Part shown: positions 17,076-24,264 of the stretch, piece after piece
How the letters are laid out: each line of letters begins with the position of its first letter
How positions within the stretch are numbered: position 1 is the stretch's first letter
Source: Prevotella sp.
GTDB lineage: Bacteria; Bacteroidota; Bacteroidia; Bacteroidales; Bacteroidaceae
Reading direction: 5' to 3'
Assembly: GCA_017389705.1 (NCBI GenBank)
Contig: JAFPEE010000006.1
Location: 1-33,535 of the forward strand
Length of the DNA stretch: 33,535 bases
Position numbers and translations under genes: made by a program
Notes under the pieces: model-generated
The model's database searches: none
The model's input: the letters and a program-made list of their open reading frames with translations, nothing else
Told to the model about the DNA's origin: nothing

Positions 17076-18368
17076 TTATTTCACCTTGCTCATCCTGTCT
17101 ACCTGCTCCTTGACGACTGCAAGGGTGGTGGTATCGCTGGCAAAGACTGAGTTCAGGCCCTGGGCCTCCTGCGCCGGGTCGTTGGTATAGTCGTCGCCCA
17201 CCTGCCACTGCTCATGCTTAGGCTGTGCAAAGCCTCCCCAACCCCAGAAGTTGCAGCCGGCAAAATGGCCTCCGCTCTCAGCATTGTCAGCCACCAGCGA
17301 GAACACATACTTATAATAGCCGTCGCGTCCCTGCGTCGGGGTGTCGAGAGTGAACTTGAAACCATCGCGAGGATAGCCGAACTCCTCCATCACCAAAGGC
17401 TTGTTCAGCGAGTCGCAGACAGCCAGGTGTTGGTCTATGTACTCCTTGGTGTTCTGGCAGGCACGTGGCAGGTGTTCAATGAGCGAGTCGGGCTTGGCCC
17501 AGCCCCAGTTGTAAGGCCACAGGTGGACGTTACAGTAGTCGATGTTCTTGTCTGCACAGATGCGAGTCCAAGAGCTGAGGTCGTTCTCGCAACCCCATGA
17601 GCCCTCGCTACCTACGGAGATGAGGTGGTTCTTGTCTATCGAGCGGATAAGGGCCGAAGCCTCAGCCAGCCACTTCTCAAAGGCAGGAAGGGCTTCCTTT
17701 GAGAAGGCGCGAGGCTCGTTGCCTATCTGCCACGACATGATAGCAGGGTCGTCAATATACTTCAGGCCTGTATAGCGATTGGTTCTGCCCAGGATAAAGC
17801 GCACATAGTCGTAGAACAACTCATGGGCCTTCTCGTTGGTGGCATACTTGGACATAGCCTCCATAAAGGCAGGATAGCCTGCCTCATCGGGACGGGGCTG
17901 TTTACCCTCGCCGGCATGCTCCAGATAGAAGCCATACCCCCCACTCCACTCCCAGGAGTTGTTCAGATAGAGCACAGCCACCATCTGTCGCTTGCCCATC
18001 TCCATGAGCAGGTAGTCAAGACCTGCCAGAATGGTATCGTTATACACGCCGGGCGCCTCCTGCAGCGTAGGCTCCACCTTCGTCTTAACGCCACGCTCAC
18101 CATCGGAGCCCACCAGAATACGCAGGTTGTCGATGCCCATGCGCTTCATCTCATCCAACTCCTGCGCCAGGCGCTCACGATTGCCACCCTGGCCTTCTGA
18201 GCCCAGGATAGCGCCATACCAGAAGTTGGTACCTACATAATAATAAGGTTTGTCACCACGCATAAAGTGTCCGTCCTTTACTCGCACGAAGTCTGACACC
18301 TTCTGCTCTTTCTGCTGACAGGCCACCACCAGGGCAGCTACCGTCACAATAAGCAATAGTTTCTTCAT
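17076..18368 (-). CDS. GH5 (subfamily 7-like) endo-beta-1,4-mannanase lipoprotein
   Basis: The 430-residue product has a lipobox VVAC (Cys17). GH5_7 features in order: 'YYVGTNFWYGAILGSEGQGG' (about 43-62), 'GIDNLRILVGSDG', 'NNSWEWSGGYGFYLEHAG', acid/base Glu218 in 'SWQIGNEPR', 'CNVHLWPYNWGW', nucleophile Glu329 in 'VMEEFGYPRDG', and 'FAGCNFWGWGG'. It hydrolyses beta-1,4-mannosyl links in mannan, glucomannan or galactomannan. It is transcribed alone, toward the GH5_4 gene, from its own promoter. A frame-consistent ATG at 18431 lies upstream of the -7 box and cannot be in the transcript, so the start at 18368 is preferred. Confidence 0.9.
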   Translation of the reverse strand: MKKLLLIVTVAALVVACQQKEQKVSDFVRVKDGHFMRGDKPYYYVGTNFWYGAILGSEGQGGNRERLAQELDEMKRMGIDNLRILVGSDGERGVKTKVEPTLQEAPGVYNDTILAGLDYLLMEMGKRQMVAVLYLNNSWEWSGGYGFYLEHAGEGKQPRPDEAGYPAFMEAMSKYATNEKAHELFYDYVRFILGRTNRYTGLKYIDDPAIMSWQIGNEPRAFSKEALPAFEKWLAEASALIRSIDKNHLISVGSEGSWGCENDLSSWTRICADKNIDYCNVHLWPYNWGWAKPDSLIEHLPRACQNTKEYIDQHLAVCDSLNKPLVMEEFGYPRDGFKFTLDTPTQGRDGYYKYVFSLVADNAESGGHFAGCNFWGWGGFAQPKHEQWQVGDDYTNDPAQEAQGLNSVFASDTTTLAVVKEQVDRMSKVK

Positions 18369-18401
18369 AGTCTTGTTTGGGTTTAGTCCTATTTCTAACC
18401 G

Positions 18402-18432
18402 CAAAGGTACGAATATTTTCCGAATATGCAAA
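18402..18432 (-). promoter_or_regulatory. Promoter of the GH5_7 mannanase gene
   Basis: On the minus strand TTTG (18432-18429), 19 bases, TACCTTTG (18409-18402): a full match to the Bacteroidetes consensus with ideal spacing. The leader is about 29 bases. Confidence 0.85.
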
Positions 18433-18502
18433 TAATTCTTAAAAAATAAGCGTCAGGTTGGTTTTTAATATCATCTTACGCAGTAGCTATTTTTTATCAT
18501 CG

Positions 18503-18510
18503 TACCTTTG
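18503..18510 (+). promoter_or_regulatory. Orphan -7 box facing into repeat element B
   Basis: TACCTTTG followed by C, the commonest Bacteroidetes -7 form. No clear TTTG box lies 19-20 bases upstream. Nothing protein-coding follows for more than 400 bases on this strand; transcription from here would read the 27-bp inverted repeat and the 22-bp array. Confidence 0.4.
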
Positions 18511-18522
18511 CAGACAAGGAAT

Positions 18523-18640
18523 AGTGACGTTAGTGACGTTATGACGTTAGAAAAATACAAACTTCTCATGCGTACATACGCGCACGTGTACGCGTGATAA
18601 ATCTTAGAATCTATAACGTCATAACGTCACTAACGTCACT
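18523..18640. repeat. 27-bp perfect inverted repeat of 9-bp units (element B)
   Basis: The left arm (18523-18549) is AGTGACGTT twice plus ATGACGTTA. The right arm (18614-18640) is its exact reverse complement. The 64-base centre holds an inner imperfect stem, CATGCGTAC with GTACGCGTG, and the palindromic GCGTACATACGC. As RNA this would be a long stable hairpin. Confidence 0.9.
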
Positions 18641-18654
18641 CCTCCGGATACATC

Positions 18655-18720
18655 CCTATCGAGAAACTCATAGTTTCCTACCGAGAAACCATGACTTTCC
18701 TACCGAGAATCTATGGGTTT
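18655..18720. repeat. 22-bp tandem repeat array (element B, three copies)
   Basis: Copies begin at 18655, 18677 and 18699, each of the form CCTACCGAGAAACYATGRSTTT with a few substitutions. Period and CCGAGAAA core are shared with the array at 709-815; the other positions have drifted. Confidence 0.8.
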
Positions 18721-18926
18721 GTCGGCATGAAAGTGAAGGATGAAGGTAGATTTTTGGTTTTTGTAGTTTAATGAAGGTGTTTTAGAACCGGGCAGAGCCC
18801 TACTCCGGACGGGCCTCAGACGTTCCAAGCGCCGTCATCAGCCAGTCTCTGCCCCGTCCAAACTTCGCTTCTGCTCCGCACTATAAACGATTGGTGGGGT
18901 GTATGGGGGAGTGTTTCTAAACAGCA

Positions 18927-18980
18927 ATCAATAAAAAAGAGGGTGCGCCTATTTGACATACCCTCTTTCTCTTTATTGAT
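18927..18980 (-). terminator. Terminator after the secreted beta-sandwich gene
   Basis: Inner stem AAAGAGGGT (18936-18944) with ACCCTCTTT (18960-18968), and outer stem ATCAATAAA (18927-18935) with TTTATTGAT (18972-18980). It lies 12 bases beyond the stop of the minus-strand gene ending at 18993. Confidence 0.8.
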
Positions 18981-18992
18981 AGGATAAGTAGT

Positions 18993-19949
18993 TTACTTCT
19001 GAACCATCTTACGACCATTCATAATCACTACGCCCTTGTAAGACTCGTCAACCTTTTGACCAGCCAGGTTGTAGAGAACACCATTCTGCTGCTTAGCTGC
19101 GTCGATAGTGCTGATGCCAGTGGGGTTCTCTGGGAATTCACTTCTCTTCTTTGCAGAGGCATAGACTTTACCTACAACAACCTTTGATTCTTTAATCGCA
19201 GTCTCCTCCTCATCTGCACCTTTGTTCGTGTTCTGATAGGCAAATTGGTTTAGAGTCTTATAAGTTGAGATATCAAAGTAATAAATCTTAGCTTCCGAAG
19301 AGGCAACGAAGAAAATTTCCTCGTTAACCGCATCACCTCCTGCAGTGGGAACCATTTGTACAGTTGCCTTGGCGGCACCCTCTAAGGACGTTATCTCAAA
19401 TACAATAGTATTGTATTCTGAAATATCTTTGGCCAACCAACTCTGGGGGCAATTCCAGCCAGATGCTCCTGCTGCAAGCGTCAGATTGTCACCAGTAGAG
19501 AGCACCAAGTCCTTAACGGCTTCCTTCTCTACATCGTCTGCTGTAGCAACATAAGCTCTTTTAAGCACAATCTTTCCTGCCTTACTCGACTGAATATAAA
19601 TCTGTTTTACAGAAGCTTTTCCTGTAACATCAAGCGCTGCAATTATCTGCGTCTTACCAGGATCAACCCACTGGGTTGTACTACTGGCACTTTTGTATTC
19701 AATTACTAACTGGACACCCAATTCCTGAGTTTCAAAATCTACAACTACATTGTCATAAGCAGAATAATCAGCTTCACTAAGCCACCACCCACGACCAGTC
19801 CATGCTGCATCATAAGTAATGGTCTTTGTTGCCGCATCATAAGAAGAATTCCATCCACTACCCAAATCTTCGAGAGATAGTTCAATTTTAGCAGCATTAG
19901 CACTAAAGGCCATGAGGGCCATTGCAATAAAAGTAAATAATTTCTTCAT
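18993..19949 (-). CDS. Secreted two-domain beta-sandwich protein with C-terminal sorting-like tail
   Basis: The 318-residue product has a signal peptide ending 'FSANA' and no lipobox. Two similar carbohydrate-binding-like parts can be seen: about 20-150 ('LGSGWNSSYDAATKTITYD', 'DYSAYDNVVVDFE', 'KQIYIQSSKAGKIVLKRAYV') and about 155-270 ('GASGWNCPQSWLAKDISEYNTIVFEI'). They share the 'GW... D-S-Y-(D/N)-(N/T)-V/I' pattern of CBM-like jelly rolls, suggesting an internal duplication. The end, 'GISTIDAAKQQNGVLYNLAGQKV' to 'VVIMNGRKMVQK', is the kind of C-terminal tail carried by many secreted Prevotella proteins and resembles type IX secretion signals. The function is unknown; extracellular binding is inferred. 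Confidence 0.75.
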   Translation of the reverse strand: MKKLFTFIAMALMAFSANAAKIELSLEDLGSGWNSSYDAATKTITYDAAWTGRGWWLSEADYSAYDNVVVDFETQELGVQLVIEYKSASSTTQWVDPGKTQIIAALDVTGKASVKQIYIQSSKAGKIVLKRAYVATADDVEKEAVKDLVLSTGDNLTLAAGASGWNCPQSWLAKDISEYNTIVFEITSLEGAAKATVQMVPTAGGDAVNEEIFFVASSEAKIYYFDISTYKTLNQFAYQNTNKGADEEETAIKESKVVVGKVYASAKKRSEFPENPTGISTIDAAKQQNGVLYNLAGQKVDESYKGVVIMNGRKMVQK

Positions 19950-19997
19950 ACGCGTTAAGTTTAAGTTATTAATAATAGTAAATAAATATTCCGCTGC

Positions 19998-20005
19998 AAA
20001 GGTAC
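19998..20005 (-). promoter_or_regulatory. -7 box upstream of the secreted beta-sandwich gene
   Basis: TACCTTTG on the minus strand, about 48 bases before the ATG. No good TTTG box at the normal distance (ATTG at 20025-20022, 16 bases away, is the nearest). Confidence 0.55.
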
Positions 20006-20064
20006 GAAGAAAATCCGATACAATTATGGCACTCTATTGACAAATAATGATACTTTGTTGCTTT

Positions 20065-20970
20065 TCAGGACCTATCTTGGCCATGATAGGCTATCAGACC
20101 TTCCATTGGGCTCTGCGTAACCTGTCCCAAGATGAATCCTTCTGCCGCTGCTGCCTCTGCCAACTGCTGGGGATAATGGTGGGCCATAGAGCCTACGAAA
20201 TGGACAGGAAGGTCGGGGCGTTGATAGGGGGTGATGTTGCTGCGGAAGAACTGACGGAAGTTCTGTACCACCAGATTACTGAGCAAGGGGTTGTCCAGAT
20301 GCTGCACTATATACAAAGAGGTGGTAGCCAGGAAGCGGTTGGCCATGGGCTCACGATATACCTTATTAATTATAGCGGCCTGCGTCAGCTTCTGCTCTTT
20401 CAGATACTCATCACGAATGTCAGAGAACTGGGGATTCTTGAAGATAGCATTCAGGAAGAGGCGTCCCAAGACGGAACCGCTACCCTCGTCGCCCAGGATA
20501 TATCCTAAGGCAGGCGTATTCTGCACAATATCGTTACCATCGTAGAGACAACTGTTGGCACCTGTTCCGAGGATACAGGCAATGCCTGGCTCGTGCTGGC
20601 AAAGGGCACGTGCTGCAGCCATCAGGTCGCTATGCACCTCCACCTTGTCTGGCGTGAACACCTCACCCAGCATCTGCTTCATCATAGGGACATGAGCTGG
20701 CGTACATCCGCTGCCATAGAAGAAAACGTTCAAATTGGAAAGCAGAGGCTGCTCCAAAACGCCAGAGCTGATGAGTGCTGCCCTGGGAAAGGTGGAAAGC
20801 TGACCCATCAGTTCCTGACCCAAGATATAACGTATGGTGTCAGCATCCTGGTGAATGGGGGTGATGCCCTGCGAGTGGAAGGTGGCAACGACCTTGCTGC
20901 CATGGGGATAAGGGGGAGTTAAGAGGGTCCAATCGGTCTTGGTGCTTCCGCTGTCTGCTATTAGTATCAT
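20065..20970 (-). CDS. BadF/BadG/BcrA-type ATPase, N-acetylglucosamine kinase-like
   Basis: The 301-residue product from the ATG at 20970 belongs to the actin-fold sugar-kinase superfamily. The N-terminal phosphate loop is 'MILIADSGSTKTDWTLL', the second 'GIACILGTGANSCLYDG' (about 112-128), and 'LGDEGSGSVLG' follows. This pattern is typical of eukaryote-type NAGK relatives in Bacteroidota that phosphorylate GlcNAc or related amino sugars in the cytosol. A further in-frame start near 21162 would run through the promoter and into the divergent channel gene, so it was rejected. It stands alone, and the sugar specificity is not provable here; a role in amino-sugar or muropeptide recycling is inference. 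Confidence 0.8.
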   Translation of the reverse strand: MILIADSGSTKTDWTLLTPPYPHGSKVVATFHSQGITPIHQDADTIRYILGQELMGQLSTFPRAALISSGVLEQPLLSNLNVFFYGSGCTPAHVPMMKQMLGEVFTPDKVEVHSDLMAAARALCQHEPGIACILGTGANSCLYDGNDIVQNTPALGYILGDEGSGSVLGRLFLNAIFKNPQFSDIRDEYLKEQKLTQAAIINKVYREPMANRFLATTSLYIVQHLDNPLLSNLVVQNFRQFFRSNITPYQRPDLPVHFVGSMAHHYPQQLAEAAAAEGFILGQVTQSPMEGLIAYHGQDRS

Positions 20971-20987
20971 ATTTCTTCTTTTTTCTG

Positions 20988-20995
20988 CAAAGGTA
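20988..20995 (-). promoter_or_regulatory. -7 box upstream of the NAGK-like kinase gene
   Basis: TACCTTTG on the minus strand, 17 bases before the ATG at 20970, giving a very short leader. A divergent TAATTTTG for the channel gene lies about 45 bases away. Confidence 0.6.
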
Positions 20996-21038
20996 CAAAA
21001 ATATTGCGAAATGAGAAGCAATAATTGATATTTTTTCG

Positions 21039-21046
21039 TAATTTTG
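21039..21046 (+). promoter_or_regulatory. -7 box upstream of the MscS-type channel gene
   Basis: TAATTTTG fits TAnnTTTG. Transcription would begin near 21051, so the ATG at 21055 would be almost leaderless and the ATG at 21067 has about 16 bases of leader. Confidence 0.5.
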
Positions 21047-21066
21047 CAACCAAAATGAGAAAAACG

Positions 21067-23394
21067 ATGAAACGATTTCTTTTCATTTGCGTAATCGTCT
21101 TGCTCTCGACCCTGAAGGCCAGTGCTGTGCTGAAGGAAAAGGACCTGAGTCAGACGCTGCAAATACTACGTACGGAGTTGACCAACTACCACCATGAGTT
21201 GTCGGAACGACTCCAGATGAATCAGAAACAGAGCGAGATGGTGCGCGAGCAGCTGATTTCGACCATGAAGCGCTCGAACCAAAACTCGCTGATGCTCTAC
21301 TCGCAGAAGCAAGAATACGTATTCGACTTGACTTACGCCTGCCACGAGGCCACGGAGCTGTATCAGGAGTTCCACAAACAACAGCTGCCTTTCAAGACCT
21401 TTATGGACAAGGCCGACATCGAGATAGCCCGCTACGACTCGCTGATAGCCAGTCTTCAGGCCATGCCACAAAACGTGTTGGACCAACAAACCAGAACCGA
21501 CCGCAACGTCTGTCTGACGCTGGCCACCAGTATCCGTAACTCGCTGGAGGAGAACCGTTCTACGCTGGCTGAGTACATCAACATCTACGACATGACGGAG
21601 AGGCGCCTCTCCAACCTGAACGACTATGCCCAGAAACGCTATAACGACATACAGACCAGCATCTTCAAGAATGGTGGCGAGTCCTACTTCACCATCATCA
21701 AAAACGGGGGCCTCTACTGGAAAAAGATGACAGAAACGGTGGTGAAGAAATACCAGCCTACAGACAACTCGCAATGGGACAGTCGCTGGATATTCGGCCT
21801 GCTCGTCAGCATCATCTTCTATGCCATCATAGCTTCAGCGCTCAACTTTACCGCCATCCGCTATGTGGTGCCCAAGCGCTTCCGTACAGAGGAATTCATG
21901 AAGAAGCGCACCTGCATCACCCTGGCCACTACGACAGTGACCTTTGCCATCATTCTGGGTGTGGCGCTGGCTGTAACGAAGCAAAACTTCATCATCATGG
22001 CCTCCAACCTGCTAGTAAGCTATGCCTGGCTATTGGGCGTCATCCTCATCTCGCTACTGCTGCGCGTCAAGGGCGACCAGATAAAGAGTGCCTTCCGCAT
22101 CTACACCCCACTCATCATCGTTGGATTTCTGGTCATCGCCTTCCGAATCATATTGATTCCCAGCGAGTTGGTAAACATACTATTCCCTCCTGTACTGCTG
22201 GTTTGTGCCTTGTGGCAATGGAACGTCATCGGACGCCACAACCAGAACATTCCACGCTCAGACATGTTCTTTACCTATATATCGTTGGTGGTGTTCATCG
22301 TATCTGTCGTCTGCTCATGGGCAGGCTACACGCTGATGGCCGTACAGGTGCTGATATGGTGGATTATGCAGCTGACCTGCATCCTGACCATCACCTGCAT
22401 TAGCCAGTACCTGAAGCTGTATGGCACAAAGCGCCACTTCAGCGAGAAGCCCATCACCAAGACATGGGGCTACGACCTGATATACCAAGTGATACTGCCC
22501 TCTCTGAGCGTAGGCAGCGTCATGCTCAGCATCTGGTGGGCCGCCGACGTCTTCAACCTGTCAGACCTCTGCTGGCGCATCTTCAACTACAAGTTCATCA
22601 ATCAGGAGAACTTCCAGGTCAGCATCATCAAGATTACAATGGTGGTCTGCCTGTGGTTCCTTTTCTCCTACCTGAGTAGAGTCCTCCTGCGACTGCTGTT
22701 CCTGCACTTCCAGGTAAAGGACCCTGCATCAGCAGAGAACAGGACAGCCATGTCGAAGAATGTCATCCAAATCATCATCTGGGGCTCATGGCTACTGCTG
22801 TCGCTCGGCATCCTGCACATCAGCCTCACGTGGCTGCTGGCCATTACAGGCGGACTGTCGACAGGTATCGGTTTTGCCTCGAAGAACATCATCGAGAACA
22901 TCTTCTATGGCGCCTCACTCATGACTGGACGCATCAAGGTAGGCGACTGGATTGAGGTCAATGGTACCATGGGTAAGGTAACCAGCATCAGCTATACCTC
23001 GACCGTCATTGAGGCACTGTCGGGCGAAATCATCACTTTCCAGAACTCCCAGCTCTTCTCGAACAACTACAAGAACCTGACGCGCAATCATGGCTACGTG
23101 CTCGCTGTGGTGCCTTACGGAGTGGCCTATGGCTCAGACCTCCAACAGGTTATTCAGCTGACTGACGGTGCCGTTAACCAGCTGAAGCACAAATGGATGG
23201 ACAAGTCAAAGCAGGCCAAGAGCGTTGTTGGCGAGCTGGCAGATTCAAGCATCAACCTGAAGATGTTTGTCTGGGCCGAGGCTCCTAAGAAATCATACGT
23301 CATCAGTGATGTGCTGAAGTGCATCTACGACACCCTCAATGCCAATGGCATCCAGATACCTTTCCCACAACAAGATGTACATATTAAGAATTAA
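21067..23394 (+). CDS. Large MscS-family mechanosensitive ion channel
   Basis: The 775-residue product has a signal peptide ('MKRFLFICVIVLLSTLKASA'), an alpha-helical, probably coiled periplasmic region (about 25-235, rich in Gln, Glu and Leu), several membrane segments (about 245-560, for example 'WIFGLLVSIIFYAIIASAL' and 'IILGVALAV'), and the MscS pore/beta domain (about 575-700). That domain includes 'ITGGLSTGIGFASKNIIENIFYG', 'GRIKVGDWIEVNGTMGKVTSISYTSTVIEAL' and 'NYKNLTRNHGY'. This is the large form resembling MscK/YbdG-like proteins of Bacteroidota. It opens under membrane tension during osmotic downshift. The start at 21055 (MRKT...) is an in-frame alternative; 21067 is preferred from the signal peptide and promoter distance. 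Confidence 0.85.
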   Translation: MKRFLFICVIVLLSTLKASAVLKEKDLSQTLQILRTELTNYHHELSERLQMNQKQSEMVREQLISTMKRSNQNSLMLYSQKQEYVFDLTYACHEATELYQEFHKQQLPFKTFMDKADIEIARYDSLIASLQAMPQNVLDQQTRTDRNVCLTLATSIRNSLEENRSTLAEYINIYDMTERRLSNLNDYAQKRYNDIQTSIFKNGGESYFTIIKNGGLYWKKMTETVVKKYQPTDNSQWDSRWIFGLLVSIIFYAIIASALNFTAIRYVVPKRFRTEEFMKKRTCITLATTTVTFAIILGVALAVTKQNFIIMASNLLVSYAWLLGVILISLLLRVKGDQIKSAFRIYTPLIIVGFLVIAFRIILIPSELVNILFPPVLLVCALWQWNVIGRHNQNIPRSDMFFTYISLVVFIVSVVCSWAGYTLMAVQVLIWWIMQLTCILTITCISQYLKLYGTKRHFSEKPITKTWGYDLIYQVILPSLSVGSVMLSIWWAADVFNLSDLCWRIFNYKFINQENFQVSIIKITMVVCLWFLFSYLSRVLLRLLFLHFQVKDPASAENRTAMSKNVIQIIIWGSWLLLSLGILHISLTWLLAITGGLSTGIGFASKNIIENIFYGASLMTGRIKVGDWIEVNGTMGKVTSISYTSTVIEALSGEIITFQNSQLFSNNYKNLTRNHGYVLAVVPYGVAYGSDLQQVIQLTDGAVNQLKHKWMDKSKQAKSVVGELADSSINLKMFVWAEAPKKSYVISDVLKCIYDTLNANGIQIPFPQQDVHIKN

Positions 23395-23417
23395 AAATCA
23401 TTAAAACGACCAAAAAG

Positions 23418-23455
23418 TTGGCAGTTACCAGAAAAATGCTTACCTTTGCAAGGTA
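23418..23455 (+). promoter_or_regulatory. Promoter of the kdsA operon, overlapping a small palindrome
   Basis: TTG (23418-23420), 20 bases, TACCTTTG (23441-23448). The -7 box is the left half of TACCTT-TGC-AAGGTA (23441-23455), an inverted repeat over the expected start of transcription that could be an operator or chance. Confidence 0.75.
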
Positions 23456-23477
23456 ATATATATGAACTAACTCTATT

Positions 23478-24236
23478 ATGGCACAAACATTCATTGCGGG
23501 GCCATGCGTGATTGAATCAGCTGAGCTGCTCGACACCGTAGCAGCCAAGTTGGTGGAAATCAATAAGAAGCAGGGCACCGACATCATATTCAAGGCCTCT
23601 TTCGACAAGGCCAACCGGACGTCCCTCCGTTCCTTCCGAGGACCGGGCATCGACAGAGGGCTGCAGATGCTAAGCGACGTAAAGGAGAAGTTCGGATTGC
23701 GGTTGCTGACCGACATTCACGAAGCCTGGCAGGCCAAGCCTGTAGGCGAAGTGGTCGACGTTTTGCAGATTCCAGCGTTCCTGTGTCGTCAGACCGACCT
23801 GCTGATAGCAGCAGCCCAGACAGGACGAACCGTCAACATCAAGAAAGCGCAGTTCCTCAGCGGACGTGACATGCGCTATCCGGTGGAGAAAGCCCAGGAT
23901 GCGGGAGCCAAAGAAGTATGGCTCACCGAGCGGGGCAACATGATGGGATACAACAACTTGGTGGTTGACTTCCGCAACATTCCCGACATGCTGGAGATAG
24001 TGCCTAACGTCATCATGGACTGCACCCATAGCGTGCAACGCCCAGGTGGTGCCGATGGCAAGACGGGCGGCGACAGACGATACGTGCCACAAATGGCACT
24101 GGCAGCAAAGGCCTTTGGAGCCACAGGCTGGTTTTTCGAGGTACACCCTACCCCAGACGAAGGTCTCAGCGATGCAGCCAATATGCTGGAGCTCGACAAG
24201 TTGGAAAAGCTGATAGAGAAAATAATGTCGATATAA
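23478..24236 (+). CDS. kdsA: 3-deoxy-8-phosphooctulonate (KDO-8-P) synthase
   Basis: The 252-residue enzyme condenses arabinose-5-phosphate with phosphoenolpyruvate to give KDO-8-phosphate for lipid A/LPS inner core, in the cytosol. Family motifs: 'FIAGPCVIES' (6-14), 'FKASFDKANRTS', 'GLRLLTDIHE', 'LQIPAFLCRQTDLL', 'NIKKAQFLSG', 'LTERGNMMGYNNLVVDFRNIP', 'DCTHSVQRPGG' and 'FFEVHPTPDEGLSD'. Cys10 sits where metal-dependent KdsA enzymes have their metal-ligand Cys (the E. coli-type enzyme has Asn), so this is probably the metal-dependent class. It is slightly shorter than the 270-285 residues of most homologues, mainly at the termini. It starts an operon with kdsD, the next step backwards in the same pathway. 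Confidence 0.95.
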   Translation: MAQTFIAGPCVIESAELLDTVAAKLVEINKKQGTDIIFKASFDKANRTSLRSFRGPGIDRGLQMLSDVKEKFGLRLLTDIHEAWQAKPVGEVVDVLQIPAFLCRQTDLLIAAAQTGRTVNIKKAQFLSGRDMRYPVEKAQDAGAKEVWLTERGNMMGYNNLVVDFRNIPDMLEIVPNVIMDCTHSVQRPGGADGKTGGDRRYVPQMALAAKAFGATGWFFEVHPTPDEGLSDAANMLELDKLEKLIEKIMSI

Positions 24237-24264
24237 CGACATCTTGATATTTCGATATAAAAAG

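Larger units (their letters stand above)
18369..18992. other. Non-coding region with composite repeat element B
   Basis: No supported protein gene. From left to right it holds the GH5_7 promoter (18402-18432), an outward -7 box TACCTTTG (18503-18510, plus), a 27-bp inverted repeat (18523-18549 with 18614-18640), three 22-bp tandem repeats (18655-18720), a GC-rich block with two competing stems (18790-18859), and the terminator of the secreted-protein gene (18927-18980). Confidence 0.75.

Noticed and set aside
18369..18431. Longer N-terminus for the GH5_7 mannanase
   Set aside because: The upstream ATG lies within the -33 element of a consensus promoter; the lipoprotein signal begins at 18368.
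18785..18920. Small protein in the GC-rich block
   Set aside because: The longest frame here has no start codon before its last residues and a stop just upstream.
20971..21162. Longer N-terminus for the NAGK-like kinase
   Set aside because: The extra residues overlap the divergent channel gene and the kinase promoter; the family starts at MILIADSGSTK.
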